64,000 nucleotides of DNA, taken from Methanosarcina barkeri str. Wiesmoor. Lineage in GTDB: Archaea > Halobacteriota > Methanosarcinia > Methanosarcinales > Methanosarcinaceae. The stretch covers positions 2,790,001 to 2,854,000 of the forward strand of contig NZ_CP009526.1 of the NCBI RefSeq assembly GCF_000969985.1, read 5' to 3'. Positions 17,945 through 25,611 of this stretch are shown one piece after another. Both the position numbers and the translations under genes were made by a program. The notes beneath the pieces were generated by a model that was given only the letters and a program-made list of their open reading frames with translations, was not told the origin of the DNA and did not search any database. Each line of letters opens with the position of its first letter. The first letter of the stretch is position 1.

Positions 17945-18191
17945 GTGATTACATCTATATATTACAACCACGGAAAACACAGAAAGCACGGAAGAAACAT
18001 GCCTTTACTACTTATTTCCACGTCTACCACGCTTTCCATGGTTTTCAAAAAATTCATTCCTGACATACTTTGGAATCAATGCACTAGGTGCAGAAATTAC
18101 CTATAAGTTGACCATTTCTTTCTGAAGAACTGGAAAAATCTGAAACAGCAACATTATTATGCTGTAAAACAATTTCTAAATGGGGATTGCT

Positions 18192-19244
18192 GTGATAAAA
18201 GAAGCCATGCTCTACGAGAAAATCGGAGACAATAAAGTGCACTGTAAGCTCTGTGCCCAGAGTTGCAAAATTTCTCAGGGAAAAAGGGGCTTTTGTGGAG
18301 TCCGGGAAAACAGGGATGGAGAACTATATACTCTTATCTATGGGACGGTTTCAAGCGAAGCAGTTGACCCTATCGAAAAAAAGCCACTTTATCACTTTTA
18401 TCCTGGGTCTTACGCTTATTCAGTTGGGTCAATAGGATGCAATTTCCGCTGTAAGCACTGTCAGAACTGGTCGATTTCCCAGATCTGCCTGGAAGATGCT
18501 TACACAATGGATATCCCACCTGACGAACTTATTCAAAGGGCACTTCTCTCCCGCTCAAGCTCAATTGCCTGGACCTATAATGAGCCCACAATCTGGCACG
18601 AGTATACCTATGAGTGTGCAAAACTGGCAAAAGAAGCAGGGCTTGGAACAATCTATGTGACAAATGGGTATATGACGCCTGATGCCCTCAGGCATATAGC
18701 GCCCTATCTGGATGCCGCGAATATCGATATTAAAGCATTTACTGAAAAATTCTATCACGATGTCGCCAGCGCAAAACTCGCTCCTGTGCTCGAGTCTTCT
18801 GCCCTTGCAAAGCAACTTGGAATACATGTTGAGATTACAAACCTCATTATCCCCGGTGTAAACGATTCCCTTGATGAGATCAGGGAACTTTCAAAATGGG
18901 TATATAAAAACCTCGGACCTGAGACCCCCCTGCATTTTACCCGGTTTCATCCTCAGTACAAAATGCAGAATCTCTCCCCGACGCCTGTAAAAACCATGCA
19001 GGAAGCCTGTAAAATTGCAACCGAGGAAGGGATGAAGTATGTTTACATGGGCAACGTCCCTGGCAGTGACCGCAACAATACTTTCTGCCCGAACTGCGGA
19101 AAAATGTTGATCAAGCGCGGCTATTTCGATATTGAAAAGTATGAGATCACACCTGAGAAAACCTGCCCGAAATGTGGGGAACACATTCCCATAGTAGGTG
19201 AATATGCAGGTTCAAAAAATGTACCGGGTGAATACGGATATTAA
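18192..19244 (+). CDS. AmrS-type radical SAM protein (AmmeMemoRadiSam system)
   Basis: This is a radical SAM enzyme of the family formerly labelled pyruvate-formate-lyase-activating-like. An N-terminal cysteine cluster (CKLCAQSCK...GFCGV) precedes the 4Fe-4S site CNFRCKHCQNW (about 82-92). TYNEPTIWHEY and YVTNGY are the SAM-binding strands. A C-terminal zinc-ribbon-like domain has CPNCGKM and CPKCGEH. AmrS belongs with AmrA and AmrB homologues in a conserved but poorly understood archaeal trio; those two are not next to it here. I prefer GTG 18192, preceded by GGGGAT, over ATG 18180. The reaction is unknown. Confidence 0.88.
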   Translation: MIKEAMLYEKIGDNKVHCKLCAQSCKISQGKRGFCGVRENRDGELYTLIYGTVSSEAVDPIEKKPLYHFYPGSYAYSVGSIGCNFRCKHCQNWSISQICLEDAYTMDIPPDELIQRALLSRSSSIAWTYNEPTIWHEYTYECAKLAKEAGLGTIYVTNGYMTPDALRHIAPYLDAANIDIKAFTEKFYHDVASAKLAPVLESSALAKQLGIHVEITNLIIPGVNDSLDEIRELSKWVYKNLGPETPLHFTRFHPQYKMQNLSPTPVKTMQEACKIATEEGMKYVYMGNVPGSDRNNTFCPNCGKMLIKRGYFDIEKYEITPEKTCPKCGEHIPIVGEYAGSKNVPGEYGY

Positions 19245-19336
19245 GCGGAGTATTCAGCAAACGACAGATAAGAATAGGCACCAGACAAGAATCGGAAAGA
19301 AACTCCAGGGCAAAACCGCAAATTTACCATTTAGGT

Positions 19337-19402
19337 ATTCTCTATTGAACCAATCATGATTCTCTATTGAACCAATCATGATTCTCTACTGAATTAATCA
19401 TG
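19337..19402. repeat. 22-bp tandem repeat, 3 copies
   Basis: The unit ATTCTCTATTGAACCAATCA + TG repeats at 19337, 19359 and 19381, the last copy diverged. It lies between convergent genes. Confidence 0.92.
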
Positions 19403-19431
19403 TACTCTCACTGAGAAAGTTCCATTAGATC

Positions 19432-19980
19432 TCAAAAAATATATTTTTCGCACCCTTCGTGGAAAATTTTTATAATTCCTTCTCTCAGGGAAGGCGTATA
19501 TTTCTCAGGTTCAGTTTTGATGTCCCTATGCAGTTCTTCAAGTTCAACCCATTCTACAGATACAGCTTCTTCCGGATCAGGCCGAATTAAGCTTGCATTT
19601 TTTTCCGAACAAAGGCCTGAAAATACCATATGGAAGGCTCCTTTGTTTTCGACGATGCAGGGAATTTTAAATAATTTTTGGAATGGAACCGAGATTCCTA
19701 TTTCTTCAAGCATTTCCCGTGCCATGCAGGCTTCATAAGATTCATTTGCTACAGTACCGCTTACTGAGTATGTATAACGGCCCGGAAACCACCGCTTTTG
19801 AGGCGCCCTTTTCTGGATGAGCATTTTATTTTCAGGGTTGAGAAGGATAAGTTGGGCAGCCCTGTGAATATGCTTTCCCGAATAAAACTCCTCTCGTTCG
19901 CGCAGCCCGAGAAAGTTATCATTTTTGTCAACTTCAGTGATTAGCTCTGCCACGAAAGCACTCCTATTAAGTTGTTTCAC
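19432..19980 (-). CDS. NUDIX hydrolase, isopentenyl-diphosphate-isomerase-like
   Basis: This NUDIX domain protein carries GTVANESYEACMAREMLEEI, the Nudix helix with the catalytic REMLEE core, after the strand RAAQLILLNPENKMLIQKRA. The WFPGRYTYSVSG segment resembles YfcD and type 1 IPP isomerase relatives. Archaeal isoprenoid synthesis usually uses the type 2 isomerase, so this is more likely a nucleoside-diphosphate-type hydrolase. A frame extends upstream to ATG 20043, adding a hydrophobic 21-residue segment of doubtful value. I favour GTG 19980 (VKQLNRSAFVAEL). The start remains uncertain. Confidence 0.78.
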   Translation of the reverse strand: MKQLNRSAFVAELITEVDKNDNFLGLREREEFYSGKHIHRAAQLILLNPENKMLIQKRAPQKRWFPGRYTYSVSGTVANESYEACMAREMLEEIGISVPFQKLFKIPCIVENKGAFHMVFSGLCSEKNASLIRPDPEEAVSVEWVELEELHRDIKTEPEKYTPSLREGIIKIFHEGCEKYIF

Positions 19981-20106
19981 TACTCTTATTCGGGTGGGAC
20001 AAAAAATAAAAATTTCGGTTAAAATAAAAAAGAGAGACTTCATTAAAAAGGTTAAACCTAGAATAATGCCATGAAAAGGAAAAAGAAATTCACTTTTCAG
20101 GATATT

Positions 20107-20412
20107 TCAGGGTTCTGAGACCTCTTTTGGCTTTTCTGAGGCTCTCTGGATCTCATCCAGAAGCTGATCGTTGGTCTTACCTCTTATGTCAATCCCGAGT
20201 TTCTGGGCAGTTTCCTGTACCTTGTTCATTGGAGTTGTGGGTTCTGTTATGGATTTTTCAAATTCTTTAAGGCTTTTTTCGGATTCCTTCTGAGCTTTCT
20301 TGAATTCGCCCACTGAACTTCCCATGGACCTGGCCAGCTCCGGAAGTTTAGCTGCCCCAAAAAGGAGTACAACTACTGCAAAAATAATCATGAGTTCTTG
20401 TGTGCCTATCAT
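20107..20412 (-). CDS. tatA: Twin-arginine translocase subunit TatA/E (copy 1)
   Basis: The protein has 101 residues: a single N-terminal membrane helix (about 5-20), the hinge FGAAKLPELARSMGSS, and an amphipathic helix EFKKAQKESEKSLKEFEKS, typical of TatA. A charged tail follows. TatA oligomers form the pore for folded Tat substrates. GAGGTTAAGCC before the ATG is the ribosome binding site. It lies downstream of a second tatA and a tatC on the same strand. Confidence 0.93.
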   Translation of the reverse strand: MIGTQELMIIFAVVVLLFGAAKLPELARSMGSSVGEFKKAQKESEKSLKEFEKSITEPTTPMNKVQETAQKLGIDIRGKTNDQLLDEIQRASEKPKEVSEP

Positions 20413-20686
20413 GGCTTAACCTCAAGCTTTTCGTTTTCTTAATGAAATATAATTCAGCAGGTGATAATGATCTGAAAATTGTAAATATCTATGAATTAAG
20501 CTAAGATTTTTTATGTTATATAAAGTTTCTATTTTTAGTTACTATTTTGGAGATTTTATATATTTAATTCTTTTTATTTTGCTTCTTCCTTTTTGTTACA
20601 TTTCTTCCTTTTTAGTCTTCTACCCAGATTTCTCTCCTTTTACCCAGAATTGGTCCTGGATTTCAGATTTTCCGGGACTCCTTCTG

Positions 20687-21079
20687 TTAAGGTACAGACT
20701 TTCCGGCTTCCGGCTTATCTTCCAGGTCTGTATCGGTTTTCAGCTCTGGATCGGTTTTCAGCTCTGGATCGGTTTTCAGCTCTGTATCAGTTTTCAGGTC
20801 TGGATTGGTTTTCAGCTCTGGATCGGTTTTTGCTTCTTTACTGCTGCTTGGAGTTTCTTTTTGCTCCTTCCCTTTCTCTTTTTCCTCAGAGGCAACTGTA
20901 TTAGCAGCCTTTCGAGTGTAGGCATCGAATTGATTGAGCTCAAGCTCAGAAGCGCGCTGTGCTTTTTTAAACTCCCCCATTGCACTTCCTAAAGATCGTG
21001 CAAGCTCAGGAAGCTTCTTAGGCCCAAAGAGGAAGAGAGCTACAATAAGGATTACTATTAATTCCTGTGTGCCTATCAT
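20687..21079 (-). CDS. tatA: Twin-arginine translocase subunit TatA/E (copy 2) with repetitive tail
   Basis: This is a 130-residue TatA with the N-terminus MIGTQEL, the helix VILIVALFLFGPKKLPELAR and an amphipathic EFKKAQRASELEL. The C-terminal 50 residues are six-residue acidic repeats of the DPELKT/DTELKT kind, encoded by an 18-bp DNA repeat at about 20731-20830. The tail is probably disordered. No Shine-Dalgarno sequence is visible. A TATA-like TTTATATT lies about 22 bases upstream of the ATG, so the mRNA may be leaderless. The gene is close to but separate from tatC. Confidence 0.92.
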   Translation of the reverse strand: MIGTQELIVILIVALFLFGPKKLPELARSLGSAMGEFKKAQRASELELNQFDAYTRKAANTVASEEKEKGKEQKETPSSSKEAKTDPELKTNPDLKTDTELKTDPELKTDPELKTDTDLEDKPEAGKSVP

Positions 21080-21208
21080 TATTGGTTATTATCAACAATC
21101 AAATATAAAAGTTCTTGTAATTAGATCGGTGGACTGACTTATTCGGAAATTCTTTTAAAAACACCTGTTTTTAAAAATAAAGGGTCCCATAAATAGGCAA
21201 ATTGACTA

Positions 21209-21991
21209 TCAAAATAGCCGTATAAGTAACAGGCTGAATTCAAAGAGAACCCCCAGTAAAAACGCCACAAGGATCTGGGCAATGAATGTAGGATCAGGCG
21301 AAAGGAAAAGTGAAACTGCTATAATCACACTGTAGACCAATACCCTCTGCTTTTTAAGTGTTTGATACTCTATAAGCCCCATTTTCACGGTAAAAACCAC
21401 AAGCAGAGGAAGCTGGAATACAATACCGAAACCTGCCAGGATTGTGGTCACTGCTGAGAGAGTATCCTGAACGGAAAGCTGCGCTGTAGCCATATCACCT
21501 GAGTAAAATAGAATGTATTTGAACATAACAGGCAGGACGATAAAGTAACCTATAGAGGCCCCAAAAATGAAAAGCAGGAAAGATGCCGGGATAATCTTGA
21601 GGAAGAAGCGCTTCTCATTTGGATAAAGCCCTTTGCCTGCAAACTTGTAAAGCTGGTAAAAGAGCAGAGGAATTGAAGTGGCTAGAGCAAAAACGAGGCA
21701 GAGTTTAAGGCGAGCCAAGGTCCATTCGAGAGGCGAGTAAGCTGTCATGTAAAGGTCAGTATTTATAAAATCCTTCCAGACAAGCAGCATCCCTTTTGCT
21801 GAAAATGGGAAAGCGATAATTATTCCCAGACAGAGCCAGATCAAAACGATTGCCAGCCGGTTTCTGAGCTCTAATAGGTGGGCCATGAGAGGTTCTTCGA
21901 TATCTCCTGGGACACCGGAAGTATAGGAATTCATCCCCAAGGCTTTTCCGGTAGCAGCTGTTGTTCCGTTGCCTGTGTGCTGTGAGTTCAT
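21209..21991 (-). CDS. tatC: Sec-independent protein translocase TatC (copy 1)
   Basis: TatC is the receptor for twin-arginine signal peptides. The protein is 260 residues with six membrane helices. The conserved N-terminal EPLMAHLLELRNRL and the loop YSPLEWTLARLKL are seen. The final helices include FLSPDPTFIAQILVAFLLGVLFE, matching the TatC signature near its C-terminus. An N-terminal 35-residue extension rich in Gly, Thr and Ser precedes the core. It is co-oriented with both tatA genes and likely forms a unit with them. Confidence 0.94.
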   Translation of the reverse strand: MNSQHTGNGTTAATGKALGMNSYTSGVPGDIEEPLMAHLLELRNRLAIVLIWLCLGIIIAFPFSAKGMLLVWKDFINTDLYMTAYSPLEWTLARLKLCLVFALATSIPLLFYQLYKFAGKGLYPNEKRFFLKIIPASFLLFIFGASIGYFIVLPVMFKYILFYSGDMATAQLSVQDTLSAVTTILAGFGIVFQLPLLVVFTVKMGLIEYQTLKKQRVLVYSVIIAVSLFLSPDPTFIAQILVAFLLGVLFEFSLLLIRLF

Positions 21992-22152
21992 TTTTTCCGC
22001 TCTTATATGTATCTAGGTAAATATATTAATATCGGAACATAATATTGAATGTAAATATGCAACTCCCTGGGAGTATTCCGATTTCCTGGTGCAAGAGATC
22101 TTCACCATCCATTTTATAATCTCTCTTCAGAATATCTTTCTACTATATATTT

Positions 22153-22242
22153 GCATACCTGAGAGTTGCATACTTGAGAGTTGAATGCCTGAGAGTTGCA
22201 TACCCGAGAGTTGAATGCCTGAAAGTTGCATGCCTGAGCATT
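22153..22242. repeat. 15-bp tandem repeat, 6 copies
   Basis: The unit GCATACCTGAGAGTT and close variants repeat six times exactly in phase. It lies between the divergent tatC genes, in a spacer (21992-22851) with no gene. Confidence 0.93.
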
Positions 22243-22282
22243 TATGGCACTGAGTCATTTAATAGTGCAATATAGTGCAATC

Positions 22283-22367
22283 ACTTAAAATGATTAATAT
22301 AACTACTTAAAATGATTAATATAACTACTTAAAATGATTAATATAACTACTTAAAATGATTAATATA
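22283..22367. repeat. 22-bp tandem repeat, about 3.9 copies
   Basis: The unit ACTTAAAATGATTAATATAA + CT repeats at 22283, 22305, 22327 and 22349. The DNA that follows to 22560 is very AT-rich, with scattered TTAATATA motifs. Confidence 0.92.
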
Positions 22368-22851
22368 CCCCGATTAAGAGAATTTGTTTAATGCATTCGA
22401 GTAATTTATATAACTTAATTAAGATAATTTATAAACTATAGTTATTCGATTAATATAAATTTAGTTATGATAATTAATATAACCGAATTAAGATAATTAA
22501 TTAATGGATTGTATAAACGAATTAAAAGAATTAATATAATATACTCGTAATAAATACTATAACCTACTAAAGCAACTGCTGTTTCCCGGTTCCCTACACC
22601 TGAACCCACTGTTTCAGTATTCGGATTTCGTGACTTTCATCAATTGAATCTCCTGAATGGCTTGAAGTCTCAGGGATATTTGAAGGATTCCATGAAAAAA
22701 GCCGAAAAAACCTAAATCGAAAAAACAAAATAGGTAAAAAGAAAGTTGATATAAAAATCTCTGCAATGAATAGATCTAACTGCAGTGAATATAAGAGTCC
22801 CCTTAAATAGGATAAAGAACTTTCTTTTGCTTTTCCGGATAGGTACTCATT

Positions 22852-23634
22852 ATGTCTGAAGCCATTGAAAATCTCAGTGTAATTCTGTTAACCCTGCGAA
22901 ATAAGTTACTTGTGATTGCTGGGGTCCTTATCACAGGCGTTATTATCTCTTTCCAGTTTACAGGCCCTCTAATTGAAAAAATGACGGTTGATCTTCTCCC
23001 CGAGGGCGCAAAACTGGTGTATGTATCTCCCCTTGAGGTAATGATGCTGGAGCTAAAACTCTCTATTATAATGGGAGTCCTTCTCACCCTGCCTCTCATT
23101 GCATTCTATGCTTACAGGGCAATCTCGAAGCGGTACTCAATTAAAATTCCGACATCTATTGGAAAAAGTCAGTTTCTCTTTCTGTGTTTAGCAGTTGTTA
23201 TCATGTTTGTCATTGGGGCCTCGTACTCTTATTTCCTTATGCTGCCTATCTTTCTTAAGTTTCTCTATATTGATGCAGCAGAGTCAGGGGTGACTGCAAC
23301 TTATTCGATTTTCAAGTTTATCTCATTCATAGCAACAACTACAGCAATCTTTGGTCTGGTTTTCGAACTCCCTATAATACTTACTTTCCTTACCCGAAAT
23401 GGATTTGTAAAATACCGTACTCTTGCGACCTACCGCAAGCACATATACATTCTGTTCTTAGTCTCAGGAGCTACTATCACTCCTCCCGATGCCTTCAGTC
23501 AGGTAATGGTTGCCGTGCCCATGGTGGTCTTCTTTGAGATAAGTATGGTGATTGTGCGGTTAATTGGAGTAAAGAACAAGCTTTCCAAGCCTGATCCTTC
23601 AGCAACTGCAGTAGGGATTACGAAAAGAAACTAA
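22852..23634 (+). CDS. tatC: Sec-independent protein translocase TatC (copy 2, divergent)
   Basis: This second TatC-family protein, 260 residues with six membrane helices, is divergent in sequence. YVSPLEVMMLELKLSIIMG and GATITPPDAFSQVMVAVPMVVFFEISM match the TatC signature regions. The N-terminal HLxELRxR motif is weak (ENLSVILLTLRNKLL). It is transcribed away from the other tat genes. AGGTACTC and GATAGGT lie just before ATG 22852. Together with the first set it gives two TatA and two TatC proteins, suggesting either substrate specialisation or a mixed complex. Confidence 0.9.
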   Translation: MSEAIENLSVILLTLRNKLLVIAGVLITGVIISFQFTGPLIEKMTVDLLPEGAKLVYVSPLEVMMLELKLSIIMGVLLTLPLIAFYAYRAISKRYSIKIPTSIGKSQFLFLCLAVVIMFVIGASYSYFLMLPIFLKFLYIDAAESGVTATYSIFKFISFIATTTAIFGLVFELPIILTFLTRNGFVKYRTLATYRKHIYILFLVSGATITPPDAFSQVMVAVPMVVFFEISMVIVRLIGVKNKLSKPDPSATAVGITKRN

Positions 23635-23972
23635 AGGAAGAAAAGTGACATAATAAGTACAGCTTAAGTACCTAAAAGTAAAATGAAGTTTGATAATGTG
23701 CAAGTTAACTTCAATTATGTGCAAGTTAACTTCAATTAAGACCATAAATTATTCAGCAGTCCAGATACACATCTGAACCTTAAAAATAATATTTCTATAT
23801 ATTTTAATTTAGACATTTGACGGTTTAATGCTAACGTTTTCCATTTCAAGTGTGTAAGTCATATCCCAATTAGAACAAGGTTTAATTTTAAGACACGCTA
23901 TAAAGGAAAAGTAGTATAATCAAGGCTAAAAGAAAATCGGTGTCTTCAACGAGATATGCAGATAAGAAGCAC

Positions 23973-24026
23973 AGGCGTGTTTGGGGGTGATATGATGAAG
24001 GTTGAGAAAGCAATCCAAACACGCCT
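23973..24026 (+). other. 12-bp perfect stem-loop overlapping a small ORF start
   Basis: AGGCGTGTTTGG (23973-23984) pairs with CCAAACACGCCT (24015-24026). The loop carries the ribosome binding site GGGGGTGA (the first bases lie in the stem) and the start codons of the small ORF at 23992. It could regulate translation, or be an attenuator-like element. Confidence 0.6.
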
Positions 24027-24075
24027 CTCATCATTCTTTTCTTCACTCGCCTATCCATTTATTATTTTGTTTTGA
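23992..24075 (+). CDS. Candidate 27-residue small protein
   Basis: The frame reads MMKVEKAIQTRLSSFF followed by SSLAYPFIILF and a stop. GGGGGTGA at 23983-23990 is one of the strongest Shine-Dalgarno matches in the window, spaced 4 bases from the second ATG (23995). The peptide has a basic amphipathic start and a hydrophobic end, which suggests membrane association or a leader peptide. The gene start is embedded in a perfect hairpin. No homologue is known to me. Support comes only from the ribosome binding site and the structure. Confidence 0.4.
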   Translation: MMKVEKAIQTRLSSFFSSLAYPFIILF

Positions 24076-24150
24076 GAGCATTTAAGATTATCGAAATCAA
24101 TTTTATAAAACAGTTTCCTGGTTGTTTTTTAGACGACTGTTTACAAAATG

Positions 24151-24270
24151 TCGACTGCTAATAGTCCAACTGCTGATAGTCCAACTGCTAATAGTCCAAC
24201 TGCTAATAGCCCAACTGCTAATAGTCCAACTGCTAATAGTCCAACTGCTAATAGTCCAACTGCTAATAGT
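24151..24270. repeat. 15-bp tandem repeat, 8 copies
   Basis: The unit CCAACTGCTAATAGT repeats eight times with few changes, in the spacer before the EamA gene. Apart from the small ORF above, 23635-24343 holds no gene. Confidence 0.95.
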
Positions 24271-24343
24271 TCGATTGTCTGGATATTACTTTCAGCATAC
24301 TCAGGATAATCTTATTTAACAGAAACCCTAATTTGAAGAGGTC

Positions 24344-25270
24344 ATGGAGCCGCAGCACGTAAAAGCAAATATCCAGATAATTGCCGCATCCGTCATCTAC
24401 GGATTTTCAGGAATTTTTTTCATGTATGTAAAAAACATGGCCGCAGGAACTGTTGTGTTTTATCAGCTTCTTTTCGGGCTTCTTGCACTTGTGGGTTATC
24501 TGGCAGTTACTGGAAAACTGTCAGGAATCAGGCTCCGGGGAAAAAGAAAAACCTTGATACTGCTTGGAGCTCTCAATGCAGGGGTAATGGTCTCTTATTA
24601 CATGGCTGTGAGCTTTATTAATGTCTCGATATCCGTACTTCTGCTTTATACAGCTCCTTTTTACGTTTTACTGCTTGCTCCTCTCTTTTTGAAGGAGAAA
24701 CTTAACAAAAAGAATTTTTTTGCTCTGATTCTTTCTCTTGCGGGTGTAGTAATGGTAATTGGCCCTGAAAACTTTGTTTATGGATCGGGAATTGAGCCAG
24801 CATATCTTTTTGGGGTGCTTATGGGCCTTTTTTCAGGTTTTTTTTACGCCTGTGTTACCATCACTTCCCGCTATCTCAGGAACGAGTATTCAGGTTTAGA
24901 ACAACTTTTTATCTCAACCTTCGTAACACTTTTACTATTACTTCCTTTTGTAAAACAGGCCTCAGTAACAGCTCTTATTGAGAATTTGCCAGTCCTCCTC
25001 TTTCTAGGAGTAACAATCACTTCAGTAGGTTCGATTCTTTACTTTACAGGGCTTTTACACGTCAAAGCCCAGAATGCAAGCATACTTTCTCTGCTTGAAC
25101 CAGTAAGTGCGATTTTTTTCGCTTATCTACTCTTAAAAGACCCTATATCTGCTGAAACCCTTCTTGGCTGTGTCCTTATCCTTTCCAGCTCTTTCCTGGC
25201 AAGCCTTGAGGAGGAAAGCAAAACCGAAGAAGAACCTGTTTTCAAGGAAAAGCTACCTGCAGTCCCTTAG
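24344..25270 (+). CDS. EamA/DMT-family transporter
   Basis: This 308-residue membrane protein has ten predicted helices arranged as two EamA repeats (about 8-140 and 155-290). Examples are ASVIYGFSGIFFMYVKNMAA and VSYYMAVSFINVSISVLLLY in the first half, and LLHVKAQNASILSLLEPVSAI in the second, the conserved EPV signature. Relatives export amino acids, nucleosides or sugars; the substrate here is unknown. GAGGTC before ATG 24344 is the ribosome binding site. The charged tail EEESKTEEEPVF is cytoplasmic. The following spacer 25271-25611 shows no gene. Confidence 0.9.
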   Translation: MEPQHVKANIQIIAASVIYGFSGIFFMYVKNMAAGTVVFYQLLFGLLALVGYLAVTGKLSGIRLRGKRKTLILLGALNAGVMVSYYMAVSFINVSISVLLLYTAPFYVLLLAPLFLKEKLNKKNFFALILSLAGVVMVIGPENFVYGSGIEPAYLFGVLMGLFSGFFYACVTITSRYLRNEYSGLEQLFISTFVTLLLLLPFVKQASVTALIENLPVLLFLGVTITSVGSILYFTGLLHVKAQNASILSLLEPVSAIFFAYLLLKDPISAETLLGCVLILSSSFLASLEEESKTEEEPVFKEKLPAVP

Positions 25271-25611
25271 CTTACCGGCAGCGGGGAAAAGTAATGTTAA
25301 CTTCTCAAGTCCAGAAAACTTTTTGAAAACACTCATGAAAAAAGAAATATAACGAAAATACGAATAACTGTAATTTTTAGAAAAACTCTAATAGTAAGGA
25401 AATAGTTCTCAGATATAACAAGAAAATATTCTTAAATGTGTTATTCTTAAGAATTTCATTCTTAAAAAAATTCTAAGCCATCCGGATTGTATTTTTTTCT
25501 ATTCATAGCTCTGTTTCCGGTTGGAATGAATAAAATTTATTAGTATGTGCTCTGTATTCTATTAGTCTTAAACATATTTCACAGATTATTTCAAAAGAGT
25601 CTGGTATTCTT

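Noticed and set aside
20513-20992. Plus-strand 159-residue hydrophobic frame
   Set aside because: It is antisense to the repetitive tail of tatA copy 2 and its spacer. The real gene is on the minus strand.
22153-24270. CRISPR-like direct repeats
   Set aside because: The repeats are head-to-tail without spacers, and no cas genes are present, so these are simple tandem arrays.
24122-24319. 65-residue frame rich in LLIVQ repeats
   Set aside because: It comes from the 15-bp repeat in the spacer before the EamA gene. It has no ribosome binding site.
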